Of a DNA stretch of 64,000 nt, positions 1 to 7,100 are shown in pieces. The first letter of the stretch is position 1. Every line of letters starts with the position of its first letter. Position numbers and translations under genes: made by a program. The stretch spans positions 1 to 64,000 of the forward strand of contig NZ_SUMD01000007.1 of the NCBI RefSeq assembly GCF_005049235.1, read 5' to 3'. The notes beneath the pieces are model-generated. The model had not been told where the DNA came from and did no database searches. It worked only from the letters and a program-made list of their open reading frames with translations. The DNA is from Rhodococcus oryzae (GTDB lineage: Bacteria; Actinomycetota; Actinomycetes; Mycobacteriales; Mycobacteriaceae).

Positions 1-396
1 GGCGAGGCGGGTCCGTGGAACGGTGCCACCAACGACAAGGGCACCAACAACTCGTCCACGCACGGGGTCTCGCGGATCAGCACCGGCTACATCGTGGGCT
101 GCCAGGTCGACATCACCGGTCTCGGTGGCTCGATCGGGATGGGCGTGAGCATGGACGGCCCGTCGATCTCGGGTTCGTTGACGGTCCCGGTCTCCGCCGG
201 TCAGGTCAAGTTCGTCGGTGTCGCGGGTAAGGACATCAAGAAGAACGGCAAGTACGCCGTGCAGTACCAGGACACCCAGATCGAGATCCAGAACTGCGGC
301 GGCTACGCGCAGGCCCGCTCGTACACGGTCGTCGAGATCGTCGGCAACGACTACTCCAAGACCACCCTGTACGGCCAGCCCTTCAGCATCGGCTGA
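1..396 (+). CDS. MspA-family porin, C-terminal part (5' end outside window)
   Basis: The reading frame is open from base 1 to a TGA at 394-396, giving about 131 residues of a protein that starts upstream of the window. It shares with the next gene the ending GGYAQARSY...LYGQPFSIG (here LYGQPFSIG, there LWGQPFSIG) and the segment STGYIVGCQ/EPGYIVACQ, so the two are clear paralogues. MspA-type porins form oligomeric water-filled channels through the mycolic-acid outer membrane and admit small hydrophilic solutes. Paired genes of this kind are known in Nocardia farcinica (NfpA/NfpB), where the two subunits form one channel; that this pair does likewise is inferred. Confidence 0.9.
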   Translation, partial: GEAGPWNGATNDKGTNNSSTHGVSRISTGYIVGCQVDITGLGGSIGMGVSMDGPSISGSLTVPVSAGQVKFVGVAGKDIKKNGKYAVQYQDTQIEIQNCGGYAQARSYTVVEIVGNDYSKTTLYGQPFSIG

Positions 397-476
397 CACG
401 CGCGCCTTCCGCTCTTCCTTTCGTCCATCCCTTTGCTCGCGGTGACGCGAGCTGACCGACCCTGAACAGGGGAAAC

Positions 477-1163
477 ATGAACGTCTCCAGCACCGGCCTG
501 CGTCGCGGGCTCAAGACCGCCGCGCTCGGCAGCGCCGCCGCCATCGCCCTCGGCTTCTTCTCCGCGGGCGCGGCGAACGCCGACACCTTCGTGCCGCTGC
601 CCGGCGGCACCATCACCAAGACCCTCGCCGACGGCACCGTCGTCACCGTCACCATGTCCGGTGAGTCCGCGAACATCTCCGGATCCATGGGCGCGACCCC
701 GCTGCACCGCAACGTGTGGGTCTCCGGCTCGGCGAAGGTCGAGATCTCCGGTGGCTCCGGCGCCGAGGGCGGCGACATCGAGCCCGGCTACATCGTGGCC
801 TGCCAGCTCACCCTCGGCGGCGAGACCGGCCACAACGCCGGCGGCGGCACCACCTGGGCCAACGAGGACGGCGACGCAGCGATGACCGCCGACAGCGCAG
901 GCAACATCTCCATCGGACCCGGCGAGGCCGCGAGCTTCGCGGTCCTCGACCTCGAGTCCGCCGACGACTTCGGTGGCGAGTCGCACTCCGGCGAGCACTC
1001 CTTCGAGGGCGCAACCGGCAGCGTCACCTGGGCCGACTCCACCATGGGCGTCGAGGGCTGCGCCGGCTACGCGCAGGCCCGCTCCTACGTCAACGTCACC
1101 GTCGACACCGAGAACGTCAAGGGCACCGTCACCCTCTGGGGCCAGCCCTTCAGCATCGGCTGA
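477..1163 (+). CDS. MspA-family porin, secreted outer-membrane channel
   Basis: A 228-residue protein with a Sec signal peptide (RRGLKTAALGSAAAIALG, cleavage probably after ANA near residue 36). The mature part is rich in Gly, Ser and Thr with alternating beta-strand character and ends in LWGQPFSIG, as in the MspA family. It contains two Cys (in YIVACQ and in EGCAGYAQ), as does the upstream paralogue. The ATG is preceded by AGGGGAA at 2-3 nt spacing. It lies 80 bp after the upstream porin on the same strand, so the two may be co-expressed as a hetero-oligomeric channel like NfpA/NfpB; co-assembly is inference. Confidence 0.92.
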   Translation: MNVSSTGLRRGLKTAALGSAAAIALGFFSAGAANADTFVPLPGGTITKTLADGTVVTVTMSGESANISGSMGATPLHRNVWVSGSAKVEISGGSGAEGGDIEPGYIVACQLTLGGETGHNAGGGTTWANEDGDAAMTADSAGNISIGPGEAASFAVLDLESADDFGGESHSGEHSFEGATGSVTWADSTMGVEGCAGYAQARSYVNVTVDTENVKGTVTLWGQPFSIG

Positions 1164-1602
1164 CCACCGACTCCGAGGCGGGCGAGGCCGCGGCGGCACC
1201 GGACTCCGGGCGGCCGCCGCCGAGCCCGCCGCTGTCGTCGGCATGGACCTGGGCGTTGAAATGCGCGCCGATCATTCCCCGCTCCGCGTGCTGGGCCGCG
1301 CGCAGGGAGGGCGAACGGCGGGCATAGCGGTCCAGTACCGCTCGCAGTTCGGGCTGCTCGGCGGTCAGCTCGGTCCAGGCGGTGTTCGGCGGGGCGCCGT
1401 CCTCGATCGCCTGATCGAGTTTCGCCGCGAGGTGGGTGGTCCATCGATGCTCGAGCGCGAGCAGGACACCGTCTGGTCCGCCGAACAGCTTCTGTATGTC
1501 GGGCAGGTCGACGAACAGTCCGGGATCGCCCGGGTCGACCCGAGCCCGTTCCAAGACCAGCTGAAGCACGGCACCGCGTGCGTGAAAGTCATTCCAGGAC
1601 AC
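1150..1602 (-). CDS. conserved actinobacterial hypothetical protein
   Basis: About 150 residues, convergent with the porin and overlapping its last 14 bp. The longest reading frame begins at GTG 1611, but GTG 1602 (MSWNDFHARGAVLQ) is preferred because GGAGG lies 8 nt upstream of it. It is predicted mostly helical with the segment LFGGPDGVLLALEHRWTTHL, followed by a low-complexity Gly/Ala/Pro tail. No catalytic motif is visible and I do not recognise a function. The first 110 residues look like a compact conserved domain; the tail after residue 115 may be variable, or the true end may be earlier. Confidence 0.6.
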   Translation of the reverse strand: MSWNDFHARGAVLQLVLERARVDPGDPGLFVDLPDIQKLFGGPDGVLLALEHRWTTHLAAKLDQAIEDGAPPNTAWTELTAEQPELRAVLDRYARRSPSLRAAQHAERGMIGAHFNAQVHADDSGGLGGGRPESGAAAASPASESVVSRC

Positions 1603-1747
1603 TGAACTCACCTCCGTATCTGTCGGTACCGCTGACGCTACGGAGTCCTCGGGCCCGGTTCGACATGCCAGGGTCGTGACTTCGTCTCCTACCGTGGGTG
1701 GAGATCGTGACCGCTCGTGGCACGATGCCGACGGCCGGATCAGACCT

Positions 1748-1753
1748 TAGGCT
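1748..1753 (+). promoter_or_regulatory. -10 box (TAGGCT) of a probably leaderless histidine-kinase mRNA
   Basis: TAGGCT fits the actinobacterial -10 consensus TANNNT and is followed by exactly 6 nt before the GTG start codon at 1760. No Shine-Dalgarno is seen. This spacing puts the transcription start on the G of the start codon. Confidence 0.5.
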
Positions 1754-1759
1754 GGCGGG

Positions 1760-2965
1760 GTGAAGGTGGTATCGGAGTACGTACACCGCCGCATAGCGGT
1801 GCTGCCCTATGACTACCCGCCCGCGATCCCGATCGCGAGCGATGTCTGCCTGATTGCCGCCGCCGCCGTCGCGGTCGCGCAGCGCGGAGCCCTCATCCCT
1901 CCCGGATGGGCGCTGCTCGGCGGGCTGATCGCGATGAGTGCCTGCCTGTGGCTGACGCTCGGCCTGCCGCTGCCCCACCCCCGGCTGGTGCCCGTCACCC
2001 TGATCGCCACCACCTTCGTCGGAACGGCACTGCTGCTGCTGGATCCGGTGCCCAACGACATCGCGCCGTTCATTCTCATCGTGGGAGTCGCCCAGGTCGC
2101 GGCGACCACCGGACCGAGGGTCAGCGTCACGGTCGCCGTCGCGGCGGTCGCGATGATCGTGGCCGCGGCCACGCTCGGCGATCTCGAGGGGATCCCGCCC
2201 TACGTCACCGGTGTTGTGCTCGGGTGGATGGTGGGTTTCGTACTCCAGACGCAGCTGCGGCTGCTGCAACGCGAGCGCGAAGCCGTGGCCCGCCGCGCCG
2301 AGCAGGCCGCGAGCGACGAACGGCGGCGCATCGCCCGCGAGGTTCACGACGTCATCGCGCATTCGTTGAGCATCACGCTGCTGCACCTGACCGGTGCCCG
2401 CCGAGCGCTCCAGGAGGATCGTGATGTCGACGAGGCGATCGAGGCCCTCACCGACGCGGAGCGCCTGGGCCGGCAGGCGATGGCCGACATCAGGCAGACC
2501 GTCGGACTGCTCGACGCCGGTCCGGCCAGGGTCGCGCCCGAGCCGGACATCGCCGACATCCCGGAACTGGTCGCAGACTTCGTCCGCGCGGGCGTGCACG
2601 TGAAGTACGACCTGACCGGCAGCCCGGAAGCCGTGTCCGCGGCCACCGGCCTCGGCCTGTATCGGATCACCCAGGAATCGCTGGCCAACGTCGTCAAGCA
2701 CGCGCCGGGCGAGCACGCGAAGGTCCGGCTCCGCGTGGCGGACGATGCGGTGGTCGTGTCGATCGTCAACGGCACCCACCGCGTGCCGCGATCCGAGCCC
2801 GGCGCCGGCTCCGGTCTGAGGGGGATGCGACAGCGCGCCGAACTCCTGGGAGGCTCGCTTGTCGCGGGCCCGGACGCGAACGGGTGGTCGGTGCGCGCCG
2901 AGTTCCCGCTCGGGACCGAGTTCCGCAACTGCATGCTCTCGCGCGGGATCCCCGGGCTCTCGTGA
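1760..2965 (+). CDS. two-component sensor histidine kinase (NarL-type, HisKA_3)
   Basis: A 401-residue membrane kinase. Residues 15-170 hold about five hydrophobic segments with little extracytoplasmic sequence, followed by a short coiled-coil stretch (LRLLQREREAVARRAEQAA). The HisKA_3 dimerisation helix is ERRRIAREVHDVIAHSLS with phosphoacceptor His196, and the HATPase_c domain follows (TQESLANVVKHA N-box, GSGLRGMRQRAELLGG G-box). It phosphorylates the response regulator encoded by the next gene, whose GTG overlaps this stop codon (GTGA, 2962-2965). The signal sensed is unknown; the lack of a large outer domain suggests a membrane-embedded cue. Confidence 0.9.
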   Translation: MKVVSEYVHRRIAVLPYDYPPAIPIASDVCLIAAAAVAVAQRGALIPPGWALLGGLIAMSACLWLTLGLPLPHPRLVPVTLIATTFVGTALLLLDPVPNDIAPFILIVGVAQVAATTGPRVSVTVAVAAVAMIVAAATLGDLEGIPPYVTGVVLGWMVGFVLQTQLRLLQREREAVARRAEQAASDERRRIAREVHDVIAHSLSITLLHLTGARRALQEDRDVDEAIEALTDAERLGRQAMADIRQTVGLLDAGPARVAPEPDIADIPELVADFVRAGVHVKYDLTGSPEAVSAATGLGLYRITQESLANVVKHAPGEHAKVRLRVADDAVVVSIVNGTHRVPRSEPGAGSGLRGMRQRAELLGGSLVAGPDANGWSVRAEFPLGTEFRNCMLSRGIPGLS

Positions 2966-3633
2966 CCGCGACGGACGTCAAGGTGCTCCTTGTCGACGAC
3001 CAGGAGTTGGTGCGCTCGGGACTGCGACGGATCCTGCGGCGCAAAGACGGCTTCATCATCGCGGGCGAGTGCGCCGACGGCGCCGAGGTACCCGCCGCGG
3101 TGGCGCTCCACTCCCCCGACGTCGTGGTGATGGATCTGCGGATGAAGCGGGTCGACGGCATCGAGGCGACGAGGCAGCTGCAATCGACCGATCGACCGCC
3201 GCCCGTGCTGGTGCTGACCACCTTCGACGACGATCATCTGCTCTCCGGCGCGTTGCGCGCGGGTGCCGCCGGCTTCATCCTCAAGGATTCGCCAGCAGAG
3301 GAACTCATTCGCGCCATTCGGACCATCGCCGAGGGCGGTGCCTGCCTCGACCCGGCGGTCACCGAGCGGGTCCTCGCCACCTACCGCACGTCCGCGCCGG
3401 TTCCCGACAACGGCACCTCGACCCTCGACGATCTGACCGCACGCGAACTCGACGTGCTGACGTTGATAGGGCGCGGACACACCAACACGGAGATCGGTCG
3501 GGAGCTAGGGATTTCCGGGGTGACCGTGAAGAGTCACGTCGGTCACATCTTCCTCAAGCTCGGGCTTCGGGACCGGGCCGCGGCGATCGTGTACGCCTTC
3601 GACAACGGCGTCGTGAGCCCCGGGAGCCGGTGA
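2962..3633 (+). CDS. two-component response regulator, NarL/LuxR family
   Basis: A 223-residue regulator. The receiver domain (about 1-120) has the acidic pair VDDQ, phosphoacceptor Asp58 in VVVMDLRMK, the switch Thr in VLTTFDDD and the conserved Lys in ILKDSP. The C-terminal LuxR-type helix-turn-helix is LTARELDVLTLIGRG with GISGVTVKSHVGHIF. The frame extends upstream to 2884, but GTG 2962 is chosen because it starts directly at the receiver domain and overlaps the kinase stop by 4 bp, implying translational coupling. Targets are unknown; self-regulation of this pair is common in the family. Confidence 0.92.
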   Translation: MTATDVKVLLVDDQELVRSGLRRILRRKDGFIIAGECADGAEVPAAVALHSPDVVVMDLRMKRVDGIEATRQLQSTDRPPPVLVLTTFDDDHLLSGALRAGAAGFILKDSPAEELIRAIRTIAEGGACLDPAVTERVLATYRTSAPVPDNGTSTLDDLTARELDVLTLIGRGHTNTEIGRELGISGVTVKSHVGHIFLKLGLRDRAAAIVYAFDNGVVSPGSR

Positions 3634-3651
3634 CCCTGCGAACCAACGAAA

Positions 3652-3688
3652 AAACTCCGACCTCGAGTTGAACTCGAAGCCGGAGTTT
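3652..3688 (+). terminator. hairpin after the response-regulator gene
   Basis: AAACTCCG at 3652-3659 pairs with CGGAGTTT at 3681-3688, and CGAGT/ACTCG (3664-3668/3672-3676) pairs inside. It lies 19 bp after the stop codon and also lies just downstream of the minus-strand tRNAs, so it may serve both directions. Confidence 0.6.
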
Positions 3689-3701
3689 CTGTAACCACTC
3701 A

Positions 3702-3778
3702 TGGTGGCCAGGGCCGGGATCGAACCGGCGACCTTCCGCTTTTCAGGCGGACGCTCGTACCAACTGAGCTACCTGGCC
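3702..3778 (-). tRNA. tRNA-Phe (GAA), CCA encoded
   Basis: A complete cloverleaf on the minus strand: acceptor stem GGCCAGG (3772-3778) with 3706-3712, anticodon loop CTGAAAA giving GAA, T-loop GGTTCGATCC, discriminator A, and an encoded 3' CCA at 3702-3704. Confidence 0.97.
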
Positions 3779-3832
3779 GGGCGGCACCCGAACCGAATGC
3801 CTATCGCGCTGTGCCTGACTAACGGCACTTTG

Positions 3833-3906
3833 CGACCCTGACGGGACTCGAACCCGCGACCTCCGCCGTGACAGGGCGGCGCGCTAACCAACTGCGCCAC
3901 AGGGCC
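3833..3906 (-). tRNA. tRNA-Asp (GTC)
   Basis: Cloverleaf on the minus strand with acceptor stem GGCCCTG/CAGGGTC (one G-U pair), anticodon loop CTGTCAC giving GTC, and T-loop GGTTCGAGTC. The 3' CCA is not encoded (CAA follows), so it must be added by tRNA nucleotidyltransferase. Confidence 0.97.
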
Positions 3907-3953
3907 TTGCAGAGTGTTGGTGTCAACAACACTCGATCTTACCGGTCGAACTG

Positions 3954-4026
3954 TACCCCCTACGGGATTCGAACCCGCGCTACCGCCTTGAAAGGGCGGC
4001 GTCCTAGGCCGCTAAACGAAGGGGGC
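3954..4026 (-). tRNA. tRNA-Glu (TTC)
   Basis: Cloverleaf on the minus strand with acceptor GCCCCCT/AGGGGGT, anticodon loop CTTTCAA giving TTC, and T-loop GGTTCGAATCC. The CCA is not encoded. It is the first of a Glu-Asp-Phe series on the minus strand (47-54 bp gaps), probably one transcript. Confidence 0.97.
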
Positions 4027-4106
4027 CCCGCCGGATCTCTCCGGCAATTCCCTCAACGGCTTTCCGTTGGGAGCTGGGATAGCTTAAGACACTGATTCGG
4101 GAAAAC

Positions 4107-4802
4107 TCAAATCGAATGGTCAGAGCCGGTTTCTGGCCCATTTTCGGGGGTTTCGACACCCGTGTCGGCGCGCAGGTCCAGCCAACCGGTGCGACGCCAG
4201 CCCTCGAGCCACTCCCGCGACGCCATTGCCTCCAGCACGACCGCGAGCGCCTCCTCGAACCGTTCAGGCAGCGGCGTGCTGTCGGCGGTGAGGTCGAGCA
4301 TGTAGCGCTGGCCGGCCAGCGCCGCGCCCAGGACGCGGGTGAACGTGCCGGGGTCGGCCCCCGGCCGGAGATGACCCTCGGCCTGTGCGCGCAGCACGAG
4401 TTCGTGCGCCGTCTGCCCCCACACCTGGGAACCACCGGACCGCACCTCGGCGTAGAACTCGGGCTCGACGATCAGCCGGAACTCCGCCTGGACGATGACG
4501 TCGTTGGCGAACCGCTCCGCCAGCTCCACGATGATCGAGTGCAGCACCTGGAACGGGTCGGCGTCGACAGCCTTCCAACGATCGTTGGTCTGCGTGTAGT
4601 GATCGAGCGCCGAGGCGAGGACCGCCCGGGCCAGCTCTTCCTTCGATTCGAAGTGGAAGTACATCGCGCCCTTGGTGGCGTGCGATCCCTCCAGGATCGT
4701 GTTCACCGACGCGGCGGCGTAGCCCCGGCGGGCGAACTCCACCGCAGCGGCTTCGACGATCGCCGCGCGCGTCCTACGTGCGCGTTCCTGTTGACGTGCC
4801 AT
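4107..4802 (-). CDS. TetR-family regulator, gamma-butyrolactone receptor (ScbR)-like
   Basis: 231 residues from ATG 4802 (MARQQERARRTRAAIVEAAA). A longer in-frame start at 4877 adds 25 unlikely residues. The N-terminal helix-turn-helix is NTILEGSHATKGAMYFHFESKEELA; TKG-x-YFHF-x-SKEELA is the pattern seen in the ArpA/ScbR butyrolactone receptor group. The rest is a helical ligand-binding and dimerisation domain that includes WGQTAHELVLRAQAEG. It probably represses its own gene and perhaps others through a dyad not identified here. No butyrolactone synthase gene is in the window, so the ligand is unknown and the sub-family call is tentative. Confidence 0.82.
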   Translation of the reverse strand: MARQQERARRTRAAIVEAAAVEFARRGYAAASVNTILEGSHATKGAMYFHFESKEELARAVLASALDHYTQTNDRWKAVDADPFQVLHSIIVELAERFANDVIVQAEFRLIVEPEFYAEVRSGGSQVWGQTAHELVLRAQAEGHLRPGADPGTFTRVLGAALAGQRYMLDLTADSTPLPERFEEALAVVLEAMASREWLEGWRRTGWLDLRADTGVETPENGPETGSDHSI

Positions 4803-4980
4803 GTGAGCCAGTCGCCTCCGAAAACCGTGCAGCTCTATCCCGTGCCCCGACAGGCCACCAGACGACCTCGTTGTCACCTTAGCCCTAATTTGGACTCTTT
4901 CGGGGGAACCTCATGCGGATTCCACCTACCTGCGGGTAAGGTATCCAGACCGCAGAACACACCGAGTGGTACGATTCAGC

Positions 4981-5018
4981 CGGCTCGGGTGCGGCGCAGG
5001 GGGTGCGCACCCGAGCCG
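4981..5018 (-). terminator. stem-loop downstream of corA
   Basis: CGGCTCGGGTGCG at 4981-4993 pairs perfectly with CGCACCCGAGCCG at 5006-5018 (13 bp). It sits 36 bp beyond the corA stop, between corA and the TetR gene. The T-rich tract (TTTGCGTT) is on the plus-strand side, so its direction of action is uncertain. Confidence 0.5.
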
Positions 5019-5053
5019 TTTGCGTTCTCGACACGGTGCGACGGCGCCCCCGT

Positions 5054-6175
5054 TCACAGCCAATCTCGGCGCTTGAAACTCAGCCACAATCCGAAGGCGA
5101 GCCCGACCAACAAGACCGTGCTCAGCCAGAACCCCTCCGTCTGACCGAAACCGGGAAACGGGATGTTCTGACCGAAGTAGCCCGTCACCCCGGTGGGAAT
5201 GGCGATGATCGCGGCCCATGCGGTGAGCTTCTTCATGATCTCGTTCAGCGAATTGCCTTGCATCGCAAGGTGGGTCGCGAGAATCGACTCGATGGTGTCG
5301 CGCAGCCCGTCGATTCGTTCGGTGGCGCGCAGGGCATGGTCGTAGATGTCCTGGTAGTAGGGCGTCATCTCGGCGTCGAGCACGTGCGCGCCCTGCCGAA
5401 GCAGCGCGCTGAAAGCCTCGTTCATCGGGAGCACCGACCGGGACAACTGCACCACCGCCTTGCGGAGTGTGAAGCTCTGCAACTGGACCGCGTTCCTCGA
5501 CCGCCCCGCGCTCTGCGCGCCGTCCGAGATCAGCAACTCGTCCTCGAGCCCCTGGATCTCCTCGTCCAGTGCATCGAGTGCGGCGAAATACCCGTCCACG
5601 ATCTCGTCGAGGACCGTGTGCAGCAGGAAGCCGACACCGAAGCCCGCGAGATCGGGGTTGTCGTCCCAGTCCTCGAGGATCGGATCGATCGCGAAACGGT
5701 CATCAGACCGGATGGTGATCAGCGCACGGTCGAGGATGAAGATCGAGATGTCGGTGGAGCTGAGCCGAACGCCCTTCGCGTCGAAACGCACAGCGCGGGT
5801 ATGCAACATGCTGTGATCGCGGAACCTGACCAGCCGGGGCCGCTGATGTCCGGTGATCGCCCCCTCGATGGCCAACGGATGCAATGCCACCGCGCCGCCG
5901 ATCAGCGCGGACAGCGCGACGATGTCGCCGACCGACGGTGCGAGCAGGTCGACCCAGATGAGCGCGTCCTCGTCCGACCGGTACGACGCAATCTCGTCGA
6001 GCGGAAGATCCGAACCGGCCAGCACCGCCTTCCGGTAGAGCCGGTTTCGGACTTCGCACGACACCTGAACCGTGTCGATTCGCGGCTTCTCCATCAGCCC
6101 TCCCATGGCCTCCCCGCCATCATCGCGCACCCGGCCACCATCGAGCGCCGACGCGGCCGCGATCGGCGCGGTCAC
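5054..6175 (-). CDS. corA: CorA-family divalent cation transporter
   Basis: Up to 373 residues. There is a large soluble N-terminal domain, a long helical stalk (about 190-300), then two C-terminal membrane helices (AAIIAIPTGVTGYFG and STVLLVGLAFGLWLSF) and the positive tail KRRDWL. CorA proteins are pentameric Mg2+ (or Co2+/Ni2+) channels of the inner membrane. The loop after the first helix reads GYFGQN where the classical motif is YGMN, so substrate preference may differ. The start is uncertain: GTG 6175 gives the longest product, but ATG codons about 20-24 residues later (MGGLMEKPR) with G-rich upstream sequence are equally plausible. Confidence 0.88.
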   Translation of the reverse strand: MTAPIAAASALDGGRVRDDGGEAMGGLMEKPRIDTVQVSCEVRNRLYRKAVLAGSDLPLDEIASYRSDEDALIWVDLLAPSVGDIVALSALIGGAVALHPLAIEGAITGHQRPRLVRFRDHSMLHTRAVRFDAKGVRLSSTDISIFILDRALITIRSDDRFAIDPILEDWDDNPDLAGFGVGFLLHTVLDEIVDGYFAALDALDEEIQGLEDELLISDGAQSAGRSRNAVQLQSFTLRKAVVQLSRSVLPMNEAFSALLRQGAHVLDAEMTPYYQDIYDHALRATERIDGLRDTIESILATHLAMQGNSLNEIMKKLTAWAAIIAIPTGVTGYFGQNIPFPGFGQTEGFWLSTVLLVGLAFGLWLSFKRRDWL

Positions 6176-6231
6176 CGTTGCCGGGGTCCTGTCCTCGCCG
6201 ACGCGGCGAAGCCACTAGACTCCTGCACCGC

Positions 6232-6307
6232 GCCCCTATAGCTCAGTTGGTAGAGCTACGGACTTTTAATCCGCAGGTCGTAGGTTCGAGCCCTACTGGG
6301 GGCACCA
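6232..6307 (+). tRNA. tRNA-Lys (TTT), CCA encoded
   Basis: Cloverleaf on the plus strand: acceptor GCCCCTA/TGGGGGC (one G-U pair), anticodon loop CTTTTAA giving TTT, T-loop GGTTCGAGCC, discriminator A and encoded CCA at 6305-6307. Confidence 0.97.
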
Positions 6308-6308
6308 T

Positions 6309-6347
6309 CGGTCCCGCCAGGCGATCGCCCGGCGGGACCGTTTCGTC
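6309..6347 (+). terminator. intrinsic terminator of tRNA-Lys
   Basis: CGGTCCCGCC (6309-6318) pairs perfectly with GGCGGGACCG (6331-6340), with a small inner GGC/GCC pair, and is followed by TTTCGTC. It begins 2 nt after the tRNA. Confidence 0.85.
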
Positions 6348-6716
6348 TCCGGCCCCGCCGAGCCACGGCCACCTCTGTCGACACGCCCAGGCCGCGTCAA
6401 TGGCCTTCCGAGCCGGATTGGAGCATGCTCTCCCAATGGAACACATGGTCGACCCCCCGGTCCCGCTCTTCAGCCATCCCGACAACACCAGCCTCACCGC
6501 CTCGGCCTCGACGCCGAGTTCTGCGCCCGCGCCGCAGCCCCTGTTCAGCAGCCCGTCGAGCGGGAATGCCGTCGTGGACTGAGTTCCTCCCGAATCCGAT
6601 TCGTGGCTCGACACCCACCCACCGCGGGTCCAGAATGAGGACACCGGAAGCGAGTGACGTCACGCTCCGATCCCCGGAGCCGGTGAGCGTGGCGGCGCAC
6701 CATCAGGGAGGCTGCC
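6348..6716. other. intergenic stretch without a supported gene
   Basis: About 370 bp between the tRNA-Lys terminator and a small membrane-protein gene. Frames open here on both strands are low-complexity, and one reads through the tRNA. A 48-codon frame from ATG 6436 to 6582 exists, but its only Shine-Dalgarno-like sequence is 12 nt away and the product is Pro/Ser-rich. No repeat, dyad or promoter stands out. Confidence 0.5.
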
Positions 6717-7100
6717 ATGAGCGATTCCGAACACGTCCGCGAGGTACGCCGCGACATGGTCGTCGTCGCGACCGGAATCGCCCTCGTGCTGCTGAGCATG
6801 TGGGTGCCGGATCGGGGTTACCGGCAGATCACCGGCGCCATCCTCATCCTCGGCCTGCTCGCCTACTCCGTCGGCCTGTGGGCCATGTCCACCGAATCGC
6901 GGTCGAGCCATTGGGGTCTCATCGCACTCGGGCTCTTCCTGCTCGCCACACCGCTGGCGATGGACTTCCCCAACGGCACGACCGCGGCGGCGATCGTGTC
7001 CGTGGCCGCCGGGGCGATCGTCACGGCCGCCGGCGTGCTCGGTCTGGCGGCGAAACAGCAGGCCGGCATGCCTCTCACGCGGGCGCGTCAGCGCGTCTGA
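6717..7100 (+). CDS. small four-helix membrane protein, function unknown
   Basis: 127 residues with a short charged N-terminus (MSDSEHVREVRRDM) and four hydrophobic segments of 16-20 residues (starting VVVATGIALVLLSMWV, ITGAILILGLLAYSVGLW, GLIALGLFLLATPLAM and AAIVSVAAGAIVTAAGVLG). The ATG has AGGGAGG at good spacing. Short four-helix proteins of this type (SPW-repeat-like) are common in actinobacteria, but no function can be read from the sequence. Its last 26 bp overlap the end of the convergent MFS gene. Confidence 0.78.
   Translation: MSDSEHVREVRRDMVVVATGIALVLLSMWVPDRGYRQITGAILILGLLAYSVGLWAMSTESRSSHWGLIALGLFLLATPLAMDFPNGTTAAAIVSVAAGAIVTAAGVLGLAAKQQAGMPLTRARQRV

Noticed and set aside
351..1244. 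Long minus-strand frame (297 codons) opposite the porin genes
   Set aside because: Low-complexity Gly/Ala/Asp product lying antisense to a clear porin; typical GC-rich shadow frame.
3702..4026. tRNA cluster as a phage integration site
   Set aside because: No integrase, no partial tRNA duplication and no change in gene type on either side.
6436..6582. Possible 48-codon gene starting MEHMVDPPVPLFSH
   Set aside because: Shine-Dalgarno-like GGAG is 12 nt away, the product is Pro/Ser low-complexity, and no promoter is visible; kept as not supported.
6243..6644. Minus-strand frame of 133 codons whose C-terminus reads GLEPTTCGLKVRSSTN
   Set aside because: That ending is the known artefact of translating the antisense of tRNA-Lys; the frame runs through the tRNA gene.
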